From Panulirus ornatus (lineage: Eukaryota; Arthropoda; Malacostraca; Decapoda; Palinuridae), in the NCBI RefSeq assembly GCF_036320965.1, contig NC_092228.1:15020807-15084806 (forward strand): a DNA stretch of 64,000 nucleotides. Direction: 5' to 3'. The translations under genes were made by a program, and so were the position numbers. Below the pieces are notes generated by a model. It was not told the origin of the DNA. It made no database searches and saw only the letters and a program-made list of their open reading frames with translations. The first letter of the stretch is position 1, and each line of letters opens with the position of its first letter. Positions 51,976 to 63,811 of the stretch are shown here, one piece after another.

Positions 51976-54900
51976 GCTAATGTATATGAAGACATTTGAT
52001 TTATCTTGAGATGTTGCAGACCTTAGTTACATTCTTTCTTTACTCATTTTACTTATAGTGGATTTAACATTGTAAAAAAAAAATTTACTGCTTTCTAGAA
52101 TGCATTGATATATGTCATATGAAATGATGTGCACCACTTTTTTTGTGGTCTGCATATCCTGGCAGACGTTTAGGAATAGTTTCAGCTATTGATTTTGTTA
52201 TCATTCCATTTGCTGATCATCCCTTTATCTGCCATAATGAATCACACTCTAGTTTAGAGGAGATGCATTTGACCTGATCCAGAAGGGGTCAGGTCAAGTA
52301 CTTCAGACTTTATTTATTTATTCATTTATTTATTTATTTTGCTTTGTCGCTGTCTCCCGTGTTAGCGAGGTAGCGCGAGGAAACAGACGAAAGAATGGCC
52401 CGACCCACCCACATACACGTCCACACACGCAAATATTCATACCTATACATCTCAATGTATACATATATTTATACACACAGATATATACATATATACCCAT
52501 GTACATAATTCATACTGTCTGCCTTTATTTATTCCCATCGCCACCCTGCCACACATAAAATAACTCCCCCCTCATGTGTGCGAGGTAGCACTAGGAAAAG
52601 ACAACAAAGGCCCCATTCGTTCACACTCAGTCTCTAGCTGTCATGTAATAATGCACCGAAACCACAGCTCCCTTTCCACATCCAGGCCCCAGACGCTTCA
52701 CATGCCCTGGTTCAATCCATTGACAGCACGTCAACCCCGGTATACCACATCGTTCCAATTCACTCCATTCCTTGCACGCCTTTCACCCTCCTGCATTTTC
52801 AGGCCCTGACCACTCAAAATCCCCTCCACTCCATCTTTCCACCTCCAACTTGGTCTCCCACCCCTCCTCGTTCCCTCCACCTCTGACACACACATCCTCT
52901 TGGTCAATCTTTCCCACTCATTGTCTCCACATGATCAAACCATTTCAGACTTTATATTTTATACAGTTGTTTCCTAGTACCGAATTGAATGGCATTAGTC
53001 CATAGCTCTAGGTTGAATTTTGCATGAATTATGCCTCATGGTAAGATTTAACCTGGAACTTAATCGGGATCATAACATGAAGAAAATTCCATTTTTGGCT
53101 TTGGAACTTTATGTGAATGTTTTAATATATTTTCAAAAAAAAAATCCACATATTCTTATTTCATGCCAAATAACTATGTTGCAATGCAGGTTACACAAGT
53201 AGTCCTTAGAACACCTCTAGTTTTCATCAGCGCAACTTATTTGTACCTTTCCTGAAACCTTAATTTATTCACATATTTTTTTCTCCGTGTCAAGGAGGTA
53301 GAGCCAGGAACAAATAAAGAAATAACCTCATTCACTCATATCCATTCTTTAGTTGTCACATGTAATGCACCAAAATCAGAGCCCCCTATCCACAATTAAG
53401 CCCCAAGAGCTTTCTCTGGTTCCACCCCACCCACCCACTTCCTTCAGATGTCCTGGCTTAGCTCACTGGTAGCATGGCCTCAGGTATTTCATTTTCACTG
53501 CCCTCAGATATTTCGTTTGCAATATATTTACCCTAACCCTTACATTTTTGTCTACATCCATATAACACCAGTGGTAATACTACATCATCAAACATACCCA
53601 GCTTTGCCTTTCAAGACTGTGACCACTCTTTCTACTCATTCCTTAATGAACCCAAGACCTTTTTCCCCTTACCCTCCTTATGACCCATTTGAGGCCCCAT
53701 GGTTCCATTCACTGCTGTATCCTGTATCAGGTATTTAAAACTCCACTTCCTACAGTTTCTCTCCATTCAAATCCACAGTCCACATAACCTCTGTCTTTTC
53801 AGTGTCAAACGTTGCTGTTATTCACATTTGCTCTCAACTTTCTACTTTCACATACACTCCCAAATTTAGAAACCAGTTTCTGCAGTTCTTCAATCAAATC
53901 TGTATTTATAGTATTTTTCAAGGGTCTTGCATTAGAAAGGAAGAGGGTGGACATTGTGGAAACAAAATGCTTGAAGAACACATGTGATTTGAAGAATGTT
54001 GATCATGTAAGGAATTACATAAGAGAGATGTAGTAGTAGGTGCATTCATAATTGAGTTAGCTTTCAAGGGTGTGCTTAAATCGTTTGAACATTTGGAGAG
54101 GATGACTGAAGAATAACTGACGAAGAGTATCTTTTTGTCAGAAATGAAGGGAGCAAAGGGAAGAAGGAAACTAAAAAGGAAGTACAGGGATGGAGTGAAG
54201 GCTTTGTGGTATCATTCTAAACATTGAGGAAGGTGAGAGACATGCATGGGATAGAATGAATTGGATCTTTGCAATGTATCCAGGGTAATGTGCTGTCAGT
54301 GGTCTGAACCAGGGCACATGAAGTTGTCATAGTAAACCATGGAACCATGTATAGGGTTGGCTGTACATCATAGGAGCTGCCTTCAGTATATTGTACATAA
54401 CAGGTATAGTGGATGTGTACAAATGAGACCATTGTTCTTTTTTCCCTTACACTACTTCACAAAGGTGGGAAAAGTAATTAAGTATGAAATAAATGATACA
54501 TTAATTTTTGTGCATTTGATATAAAACATTATTACCCTTAAGATTACTTCTACATCCCTCACTAGTAATCATTACTGATGATTAATGATCTTGTAATAAT
54601 TGCATGCCAAAAACATTGATTGAGCTGTTGAATATTCTGTGTATTGTACTTTTTCAGAGTTAACCATGTCATAAATGAAGTTGTAGATGATAGTCTTGAC
54701 CATGAATCACCACAGGTCATCCAGAAAAGAGATCAGCGACAGAGAAATTTACCTGAAGGGACCATGAGGAGTCATGCAGGAAAGAGAGAACTTTTAACAC
54801 AAAGTAACTGGTGTTCTGATCCTTATCCAAGAAGCATAATTGGTGTGACAGGAGGGAAATCAACTGTTGACAAATCTAAAAGGTCATCTTTAAATGAAAG

Positions 54901-55774
54901 AGAATTTGGTAAATTGGGATGTTTAGAGAATAAGTCCAAGAAGTCAGATGGAGATAAGCAATGCTTGAATGAAAAAAACAATCTTACGTCTAGAATAACA
55001 CCCAATTGTTCTTCTGAGTCACAGCTACATAAAGAAAGGCAGTTTCAGGTTACAGATGATTTACCCATTAACACAAAAGATATAAGTAACAGGAGGCCGA
55101 CTAAAGATAAACAAAGCAGCTTAGCAATTTTTTGCAACAGTAATAGGAGCAATTGTAAGGACCCTGAATACAGTAGTAAAAGAAAGTATCCTTGTACATT
55201 TGACTCTAACTTATCAGAAAATCTAGTTTCTAGTTTTACATGTGAATCTCCAAGCATTTCTATTAAGCATAGAAAAACTCAAGATAGAATTTCAAAAGTA
55301 AGCTCTTCAGCAGGCTACTGTACTCAACAAACCTCTTTTGAATTTCAAAAGGGTAAGCCCTCAGCCACCGTAAATAAGACAACTTTTCAAGATAATTTAT
55401 TAACTACAGAGCAAAATCTTGTGGATGAAACGAGCTATTTACTGACTAAAAAGATGACAGAAAATATTCCTAGAGTTGTTACTACACCATCCATTGTAAA
55501 AGAAAAATCATCCATACTATCTGGAAACGCTAGGGAAGCATCAAAATTAGGAAATGCTTTGACTGATGTAATGAAGACTAACAAACTTTCATCATTAAAC
55601 AAAACTCAAAACACTAATGATTCCAGCTCATTTTTATCACGAGAGCCTTTTGGCTTGAATGATATTGTGTTTCATGGGAAGAGCAGTTTACAGGGGAAGT
55701 TTAATCCTTCTGCAACATACAGCAAGTATGAAGCAGCAGAAGAGCTAGAGGATATGACCTTTTTCACTCTGTAG
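44705..55774 (+). CDS. MRNIP: MRN complex-interacting protein homologue (four exons)
   Basis: The exons are 44705-44824, 46330-46510, 51379-51502 and 54658-55774. Joined in phases 0, 1 and 2 they give a 513-residue frame ending in TAG. In vertebrates MRNIP binds the MRE11-RAD50-NBS1 complex and promotes ATM signalling at DNA breaks. Seen here: an N-terminal CxxC...CxxC zinc-ribbon (C10, C13, C29, C32) with [15 protein letters not shown] and CKLCGAKQS; the family signature [18 protein letters not shown] across the first splice; and SKWSTYL in exon 3, like the conserved SRW.KYL of the human protein. The remaining 370 residues are serine/lysine-rich and probably disordered. It is longer than the human protein (343 residues). 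Introns 2 and 3 are filled with LINE copies. The C-terminal acidic end of human MRNIP is only weakly echoed (EELEDMTFF). Confidence 0.87.
44837..44903. repeat. (CT)n microsatellite just inside intron 1
   Basis: A pure CT run starting 12 bases after the exon 1 donor of the MRNIP-like gene. Confidence 0.97.
44915..45720 (+). mobile_element. Decayed jockey/CR1-like RT, split by a LINE tail
   Basis: [10 protein letters not shown] with [11 protein letters not shown] (about 44915-44985), then TRVSK and [13 protein letters not shown] remnants to about 45310. After an insertion the frame resumes with [15 protein letters not shown] and MSGMI (45545-45640), as in jockey/CR1-type elements. The interruption is at 45312-45454. 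Confidence 0.45.
45312..45454 (+). mobile_element. Main-LINE 3' UTR/tail fragment, nested
   Basis: GTGAGGCCTGGTTGTGGATA, GGGAGCTGTGGTTTCGATGC and CACTACCTCGCTGATGCC match the LINE 3' UTR and tail. It separates two halves of an older RT remnant. Confidence 0.6.
46330..46510 (+). CDS. MRNIP: MRNIP-like exon 2
   Basis: It is preceded by the acceptor CTTCCACAG and followed by GTGAGT. It starts [18 protein letters not shown], which continues the exon 1 alignment to the family without a gap. It leaves a one-base overhang (phase 1). Confidence 0.85.
46704..46795. repeat. (AC)n plus (TA)n microsatellite
   Basis: AC at 46704-46727 followed by TA to 46795, in intron 2 of the MRNIP-like gene. Confidence 0.96.
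46796..46908 (-). mobile_element. SINE-like element, family A, truncated (minus)
   Basis: Only the 3' half in element sense is present (GAAGGAACAGAG to CGCGGGAAATGGCG); it is cut at a (TA)n tract at 46909. Confidence 0.8.
46909..47095. repeat. (TA)n - family C SINE hairpin - (GT)n(TA)n
   Basis: TA at 46909-46960. A truncated family C pair with CAAACCTCC and GGAGGTTTG arms occupies 46961-47020. GT follows at 47026-47047, then TA to about 47084. Confidence 0.8.
47096..49868 (-). mobile_element. Main LINE, best-preserved coding copy (minus)
   Basis: It lies antisense in intron 2 of the MRNIP-like gene. From its 5' side: endonuclease from mid-domain ([11 protein letters not shown] about 49780; GMSDHYLV about 49510, with the catalytic SDH), then RT (49165-48100) with [31 protein letters not shown] and FADDTAL (about 48045). 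The C-terminus with [14 protein letters not shown] follows, then a 3' UTR ending GCGAGGTAGCGC plus a T-run. Only about two frame breaks separate long open frames: near 49150 in an A-run, and a 2-base loss near 48120. It is 5'-truncated within the endonuclease at 49868, next to unrelated DNA. Confidence 0.92.
50640..50830 (-). mobile_element. Possible Penelope-like element terminal fragment
   Basis: The block around GATATGTTTCGTGGAGACAG and CCTCATCAGGTG has the layout of the hammerhead-bearing terminal repeats of Penelope-like elements. No Penelope RT or GIY-YIG frame was found nearby, so the boundaries are approximate and the family is inferred from the motif. Confidence 0.4.
50735..50779 (-). 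ncRNA. Hammerhead ribozyme-like motif (minimal type I)
   Basis: On the minus strand: stem I UGGCAC, core CUGAUGA, stem II GUGGA/UCCAC with a CUGUC loop, core GAA, a one-pair stem III (A-U) with a CAUA loop, then the cleavage-site C, then GUGCCA, which pairs perfectly with stem I. A tiny stem III is typical of Penelope-associated hammerheads. One extra G lies between CUGAUGA and stem II, which departs from the standard core, so activity is uncertain. Confidence 0.55.
51379..51502 (+). CDS. MRNIP: MRNIP-like exon 3
   Basis: The acceptor is TTTAAACAG and the donor GTATGG. In the frame set by exon 2 it reads without stops, includes SKWSTYL and an acidic EADDSDEN stretch, and leaves two bases (phase 2). 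Confidence 0.75.
51909..51971. repeat. (TA)n microsatellite
   Basis: A TA run in intron 3 of the MRNIP-like gene. Confidence 0.96.
52330..52947 (-). mobile_element. Main LINE 3' end with full 3' UTR (minus)
   Basis: It holds the longest 3' UTR seen, including CCACCCTGCCACACATAAAA, GCGAGGTAGCACTAGG and ACCACAGCTCCCTTTCCACA, followed by the C-terminal coding part to about 52947. Its 3' tail in element sense is a (TAAA)n-like run (about 52310-52345) rather than (TA)n. Confidence 0.8.
53271..53920 (-). mobile_element. Old main-LINE remnant (minus)
   Basis: A degraded 3' UTR (GTCAAGGAGGTAGAGCCAGG) and C-terminal coding part, with antisense matches to CATTCAAA.CCACAGTC and GCTGTTATTCACATTTGCTC. 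It lies head-to-head with a plus-strand remnant starting at about 53925. Confidence 0.6.
53925..54475 (+). mobile_element. Old main-LINE C-terminal remnant (plus)
   Basis: Degraded matches to the C-terminal region and 3' UTR (FERLERMTEE-like near 54090; GAACCAGGGCACATGAAG and AAACCATGGAACCATG near 54310-54345), ending near TACTTCACAAAGGTGGG just before MRNIP-like exon 4. Confidence 0.55.
54658..55774 (+). CDS. MRNIP: MRNIP-like exon 4 (long disordered tail)
   Basis: The acceptor is TACTTTTTCAG. The phase-2 junction restores an AGA codon and continues [15 protein letters not shown] to the stop at 55772-55774, a 371-codon frame rich in Ser, Lys, Asn and Thr with no recognised domain. Its length, in a region where other frames are short, supports real coding. 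Confidence 0.8.
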
Positions 55775-55914
55775 TATTCTGGCAATTTTTTTTTTTACAA
55801 AATTTCCCTTTGTCATTTAGAATATGGATGCTGCACCAGAGACTACCCTTAATGGTTTCTAATTGGAATATGTATTTTTTTCTCTGATGCACTCTTAATT
55901 TTTTCATGTTTATG

Positions 55915-55920
55915 ATTAAA
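55915..55920 (+). terminator. Polyadenylation signal ATTAAA, MRNIP-like gene
   Basis: A common variant signal about 140 bases after the stop codon. It is the nearest candidate before the LINE remnant at 55985. Confidence 0.4.
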
Positions 55921-55984
55921 AAGTTACTTGTCAAACAAGAATGCTAAAATCTGATTTTTATATATTATTATAGGAATGGGTATA

Positions 55985-57455
55985 TACATTTCTTATCAGG
56001 TCAGAAAGACACAGAAAGAGTATTTTGGACTTTTCAATGAGATAGATTATTGGGAAAGGTATGTGGTTTGTTTAGGATGAGGTAACATGCAGAGTGAGAG
56101 AGTCATGGTGAAACGAGAGGAAATACTGAAATCCTTGTGTAAAATCAAGTTTGGCAAAGCTGCAGGAATGGATGTATTGTAGTTGAAATTATAAAGAATG
56201 GTGATATTGTTGTGGATTGGTTTATCAAGCTGTTTGATATTTGTGTGGCCCAAGGAGAGTTGCCTTAGGACTGGTAAAAGCATTTATAATGCCTTTATAT
56301 ACTGGCAAGGGAAACAAAAGTGAATGCTCAAATTATATAGCGTTGTGTTGAGAAAATCTGGTAAGGGGTATGGCAGTGATAACTGAAAGTTTAGTAGCAT
56401 GCACAGAACGTCAAGTTGGGAAGGTTCTCAGTGTTTCTTTTGAAGAGATAGTGTGTTGGAGACTTTGGGTAAGAAATACTCAGAAATGTGGCATAAATGA
56501 ATCAGGAGAAAGTGTATGATAGGGGTTGTGTGTGTGAATATGAAGGGATGAGGATGAGTGGTTCTTGTTGATGGTTCTCTATCAAGGATGTGTGATGTCA
56601 CCATGATTATATCTGTTTATTGATGGGTGACAAGGGAGATGAATGCAAGTCTTAGAGTAAGTAACTTATCTATAGTACACCAGAGTTGGGAATGCATGGG
56701 AGGTGAATCAGTTCCTTATACATATGACAAATCTGATGGCACACTCTAGAAAGAAAGTAGATGCTGGTTACATTTTAGAAACGTGGAAAAAAATTGATAT
56801 GCAGAAGAGCATATGAAACAGGATGGTTAAAGTGTAATTTTGAATGGGAAACATATAAAGGAAATGGAGTGGTGTCAGTCCTTGGAAGTAGACATGAATC
56901 ATTAGTTGGTTAGGAGAGGGGCTTAAGGAGGTTTTCGAAAGAGAAATCAGCAAAGAAAGGTATGTTGGAAGGTATAGTAGTCCCAACAGCGTTCTATGAA
57001 TGCGAGTCATGGGTCTTTCACTAAAAGGAAAGGAAAAGTATGGAGATATTGGAAATGGAACGACTGACTAGAGAATTACAGAGTAAGGTGTGGTACTGTA
57101 TTGAGTGCATTCTGAATGAAAGGCTTGACTAAGATGTGTGAAAATGTTTAAGACAGAAAGAATGAGCAAGGAACAATTGATAATGAGGTTTTTTGTTAGA
57201 AGTAAAGAGAACATAGGGGAAGGGAAGTCTTAGGTAGAGATGGAGGGATGGAGTGGAGGCTTTAAGAGCCTGAACATTCAGGAGGGCGAGAAGCATACAT
57301 GGGATGGACATAATTGGATCATTGTGTTTGATAGGTTTGATGTGTTTGTGGGCTGATCCAAGGCATAAGAATTGGTTTAAGGAGTGTGCTGAAGATTGTT
57401 TCAGGAAATTGTAGCCATTGTTTATTTGTGCCTTCCACTACATCACTAAATCTAG
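55985..57455 (+). mobile_element. Old main-LINE remnant (plus)
   Basis: Colinear but strongly diverged RT and C-terminal parts: FGKAAGMDVL near 56150, CVMSP near 56590, an antisense-free FLE..ERMSKEQL region near 57150, then a 3' UTR piece. Multiple stops; clearly older than the 20-31 kb and 47 kb copies. Confidence 0.6.
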
Positions 57456-57802
57456 GGAAGCAATTTGGTATTGAATAGAATCTCTATTTGTGGAAGAATT
57501 TCGTAAAACTAGGATTTTAAAGATATTTTCAGTTCTTGTTTATGTGGAGCTCTTTCTGTTTAACTTGTACTGTATCATATTTTGAACTTTTTTTTTTTGT
57601 CATTGTAGTCCTCCAGAACTTTCTAAACTATAATTTATTTTGTAATTTTACATCTCCGTTTTTCATTTTACTTTTAGTTATAATGATATTTGTAATGTTA
57701 CAAATACTTGATAATGATGTTAACAATACAGTATTTAGAAATTAGTAGTAGTCTTGTGTGTTTTAAACCTCTACACTTAATTTACATAGTTATTGTTTCA
57801 TA

Positions 57803-57945
57803 TCCCTGAGGATAAGGGAGAAAGAATATTACCCATTTATCCCCAATGTGTGATAGATGACCACTCATTGGGGACAGGAACAGAGGACTGAACACTCCCG
57901 TTATATTTCAGTTTTTAAAAGTCTGAACAAACGAATGACCTAACC
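57803..57945 (+). mobile_element. Old SINE-like family A or LINE 5' UTR remnant
   Basis: CCCTGAGGATAAGGGAGAAA is followed by degraded versions of the GTCGTAGAAGGCGAC block and a TTTCAGTTTTTAAAAG segment. Confidence 0.5.
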
Positions 57946-58011
57946 CTGTTTAGCTTAAAGGGGGTGGGGGGGGGGATGGCGTCACCTCCCAGCTTTGGAT
58001 ACTCCCCCATT

Positions 58012-59776
<1,765 letters not shown>

Positions 59777-59822
<46 letters not shown>

Positions 59823-60056
59823 GGGGATAGGGGATTAAGAATACTTCCCTCATATTCCCTGCGTTTCGTAGAAGGCGACTAAAAGGGGAGGGAGCGGGGG
59901 GGCTGGAAATCCTCCCCTCTCGCTTTTTTTTTTTTTTTTTTAATTTTCCAAAAGAAGGAACAGAGGGGGCCAGGTGAGGATATTCCAAAAAAGGCCCAGT
60001 CCTCTGTTCCTAACGTTACCTCGCTAACGCGGGAAATGGCGAATAGTTTAAAAGAA
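59777..60056 (+). mobile_element. (TA)n followed by SINE-like family A element
   Basis: TA at 59777-59817, then a complete family A copy (59818-60056) from CCCTGGGGATAGGGG to CGCGGGAAATGGCG, with a short A-rich tail running into TA. Confidence 0.85.
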
Positions 60057-60087
<31 letters not shown>

Positions 60088-60321
60088 CCCTGGGGATAGG
60101 GGATTAAGAATACTTCCCACGTATTCCCTGCGTGTCGTAGAAGACGACTAAAAGGGGAGGGAGCGGGGGGCTGGAAATCCTCCCCTCTCAATTTTTTTTT
60201 TTTTTTTTTCTCCAAAAGAAGGAACAGAGAATTGGGCCAGGTGAGGGTATTCCCTCAAAGGCCCAGTCCTCTGTTCTTAACGCTACCTCGCTAATGCGGG
60301 AAATGGCGAATAGTTTGAATG

Positions 60322-60386
<65 letters not shown>
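60057..60386 (+). mobile_element. Second tandem family A element with (TA)n on both sides
   Basis: TA at 60057-60084, family A at 60085-60334 (A-run tail), then TA at 60336-60386. The two neighbouring copies share orientation and are separated only by TA. Confidence 0.85.
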
Positions 60387-60389
<3 letters not shown>

Positions 60390-60675
60390 ATTAAGCAGAC
60401 AGGATGCAGAAGTTTAATAATTGTATGAAAGAAAGTACAGCACAAATAGGTAACATGTTACTCCCAACGCAACCCACGGAAGTAGAGTCGCCTCAGTGTA
60501 ACCTTCAGCTGTCATCGTTTGGTAGTTTTAGCCGTTGGCCAAAAGTATCTAGTAACTCGTAAAGTTTAAGAATAGACATGTAGATTATGAATGAACTATA
60601 GCTCAGAAACGATGAAACACAAGCCCCCGTTCTTAGTAGGAAAGTTAAGATAACGCCCGTCGATTGGCCTGACCG
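60387..60675. other. Upstream DNA of the orphan promoter
   Basis: Unique-looking sequence. An inverted CCAAT (ATTGG) lies at 60663-60667, just before the TATA box. No gene is seen. Confidence 0.45.
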
Positions 60676-60712
60676 CATATATATATCGGGAGGATCTGCT
60701 CAATCATCATTC
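60676..60712 (+). promoter_or_regulatory. Orphan TATA/initiator core promoter
   Basis: CATATATATATC (60676-60687) lies about 30 bases before TCATTC (60707-60712), giving standard TATA-to-initiator spacing with the A at 60709 as probable start. It precedes an ATG-terminated exon. Confidence 0.6.
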
Positions 60713-60807
60713 AATTTCGGGGACACCCACGGCTGCTCCTGGAAGACGAATTCGCTTAATTCTCTTCAGATTTTTCTACCTTCTCAGTTTTAACTTTATC
60801 AGACATG
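60709..60807 (+). other. First exon ending in a start codon
   Basis: A leader of about 96 bases without any ATG, then ATG at 60805-60807 immediately followed by the donor GTAAGT. The coding sequence would therefore continue in an exon outside or later than this window. Introns directly after the ATG are known in calmodulin and troponin C genes, but nothing here identifies the gene. Confidence 0.5.
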
Positions 60808-61051
60808 GTAAGTCATTAAATTTCATAGTTGTTTCTAAACTGTTTGTGGTTAATAGCACAAGGTGAGGTATGGTTCAGCCAACAATGTTAATGTGGCATA
60901 TATTGGCTTATCTGTCACGTAGACCGGACCGCTAATAAGGCTAAATGTCTATGGTGTTGTATATATTTGGGTGTTAACACGTAGTCATTAAGACTTGGAT
61001 ACATACCTTGTCAAAAAGAAAGATAATGAAAATTTGAAAACCAATTTCATA

Positions 61052-61053
<2 letters not shown>

Positions 61054-61110
<57 letters not shown>
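61054..61110. repeat. (TA)n microsatellite
   Basis: A TA run inside the presumed first intron of the orphan gene. Confidence 0.96.
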
Positions 61111-61112
<2 letters not shown>

Positions 61113-62559
61113 GTAGACGAAAGCTTTACGTCTCTATCTTTGTTTCCTGTGGTTTTATATGTACATACTTATATGTGGATGTCAGCAATTGGAGAACTAG
61201 GTTTCCGCCTTGTATTCTTGCATATTCATGTATGTCAGGAGCAAATCAGAGTCATGAATTTAAGTTAGTCGTGTATACAGATATCCAGAGTGCAGACTTA
61301 GAAGCAAGAATACGAAGAAAAAAAAGATTTTTCACAAGAACTGAAATGTTATTTTTTCATTTATTTTTTTAAGAGAAACTTGGTGTAACATATGTGGAGA
61401 GCTATCTTATAAAGATCCCTGTTACGTCTTTTGCCCTTTTTCTGATGAAGCTGTATGAACAGATTTTTTCTCTAGCTTTTCCATGCTATATATCGAGCAT
61501 GATTACGTGTTATTGCTATTTAAGTATTTACCTATGGCATACATACAGCGTCGGTGTGACATCTACCGTCAGCCAATCAATTAGGCTTGTGTAAGTTGTC
61601 TGGAGAGTTGATGTTTTTCAAGATGTCTATGTGCGTAAGTCAAAATAGCCTTCAAGATTTATTTGATTATTTGCAGTATAACGATAACCTGAATGAAATG
61701 TTAATTTTTATTTCGTAATAAAAGCTCTGCAACGTATCAGCATTAACTCCAAATTTCTTTGGATGTCTGCAAATTCCATCATATATTCAAAGTGAGTTGT
61801 ACTGGGGAGGATACAGGGCACAATTAATACTGAAAAAAACTTGTAATTAGTCTAACTCGAAGAGACAAAGAGAGAGATAATAAACATGATAAGATAAGGG
61901 ACAATCTCTGAGAACGGAGGAGAATCCAGATAAATTCAATATGAATAAGAGGTGATTGTTGAGTCATGTAAGAGCATGCGCTACTACTTTTAAAGTAATG
62001 AAGAAGGCTGATATACATTCAACTTGACTGTATTATCATCTGCTGTAATACTTTATGATAGTCCAAGCGTATATTGCAGTATTTCTCTCACCTGTTCATG
62101 TTTATGATTAAACAAGTTTAGGTAAAATAAGACCTCCTCTTATCAGCACATTTTGTTAGTGTATTGTTACGTCTGAGCCCGGGGCCCTTGGCTTGATAAA
62201 ATGTCTGAGTACAGCAGATACTGGTATAGATAACGGAATAACTCAGCCCAGAAACAATGTGCAGCTCTCACCACTCTCACACATTTCAAATTGAAACGAA
62301 AGGCAAAGTTACGAACGCACGTAAAATTAAACATGGAATATCCTTATTAATTTACAGTTGGTTGAATCTTATCAACCGTATTTCAGACCAACTTTGGTAT
62401 CTGTGTAGGTTCTATTTGTCCATAGCCTTTGCATCATCTCTGAACCTATTCTGGTAAGAGTAACGGTCCTAGAATAGAACTCTCTACTGGTGACTATCCA
62501 GTTGAAGAAGGTTCTTTCGATATTTATCCTTTGTTCTCTTCCGTCAATAATCTTTTATC
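61111..62559. other. No gene recognised
   Basis: AT-rich, apparently unique DNA. Short open frames lack domains or splice context. Confidence 0.4.
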
Positions 62560-62960
62560 TATTAAGATAGTTTTCCTCTTATTTCTGCCTGTTTTTTTCA
62601 GCATCTTAAACTCCCTTGTGGTTCAGTGTCAAATGATTTCTGTCATTTCTGATAAAAACCATATATCCAGACTTTCCTTTTTGTCCAAAAGAGTGCACAC
62701 AGTTTCATAGAAATCTGAGATTCGTTATAGAAGACCTTTCCCCTAAAACCATGTTGTCTCTCTCATAGGAAATTCTTTCTTTGCCGAAAGTCATCGTTTA
62801 CTTTCAGATTTTTTCTAATGCCTTGTAGGCCACACTTGTCAGGGAGATTGGTCTGTATCTCAGCCTTCTTTCCCCATTCTCCTTTATTATAGGTGGGTAA
62901 GGCGTTTACTGTTTTCTACTGACACATTTTTACTTGATGAAAGTATGGGCAAGTTTTCTC
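62560..62960 (-). mobile_element. Decayed CR1/jockey-like LINE, RT N-terminal part
   Basis: The minus strand in broken frames gives a YNKGEWGKKAEI(Y)-like start followed by a CGLQGIRK-like segment, then ERQHGFRGK and MKLCALF-like parts at 62700-62770. This is the order expected for the pol start (KGDRS..NYRPISL...HGF.KG). Identification is by order only. Confidence 0.4.
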
Positions 62961-63771
62961 CTGCCTTATCCACCAGATTCTTTTCAAAATCCGTTACTTT
63001 TCCTTCAGTGCCCAGCTAGACTCGTTCCTTTCGTACGTTGCATATGCTGGCCGACTGATGTGATGCATTCTGACATCTTTGATGAAGCCGTTCTTCCCTC
63101 TTCCTTAACCTTTCCTCTGTGCTTGAGGCTAGAGATATACATGTCCCTACTCCTTCATTGTAAATTTCACAGCACCTTTCACCACAATTCCCTAATTCTG
63201 TGCTGCTGAATTCTACCTCCCAGTTTATGTTACCATAGAAATGATTGAGGTTTGTTTACTTTCCACGATTTTACCTTCTCTTCAAGTCTCGTCTTATCTT
63301 TGCCCTTTTACATTAACCTCTTCGTTTGCTACATAATCAAGAATGCAGTAGTAAATTACGCGATCAATTTTTCCAGTTGGTTTATCATATATGATAGTTT
63401 CAGTTTCCATCCGAGTGTGTATGAAGATATCTAGCAGTGATTGTTTATCAGTCACTGTTTATCCTAGTATGTATGAAAATATCAAGCAATGATTGTTTAT
63501 CAGTCACTGTTTATCCTAGTGTGTTCACTGACTTGCTGGTGCAGGAAATTTTATGTTCACGCACCAAGAACTTGTCTCCGTATTCCCTGTCACCATGAGG
63601 ATCCAAGTTCCGACAGTCTACCTCTGTTTTCTATTAAAGTTCCCTGTTCTCAAATGTCCATTACCTTCACTGAGAAGTATAATGAACAGGTACTGCAGGG
63701 GGTGATTAAGGTATATGTGAAGGGATAGAAAGACGAATACATTATGCATTTTGTTAGGGGGTATTCAACTG

Positions 63772-63811
<40 letters not shown>

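Noticed and set aside
54644..54657. Exon 4 of the MRNIP-like gene as an independent gene starting upstream of 54658
   Set aside because: No ATG lies at the start of the frame. The position is a splice acceptor (TACTTTTTCAG), and the phase matches exon 3.
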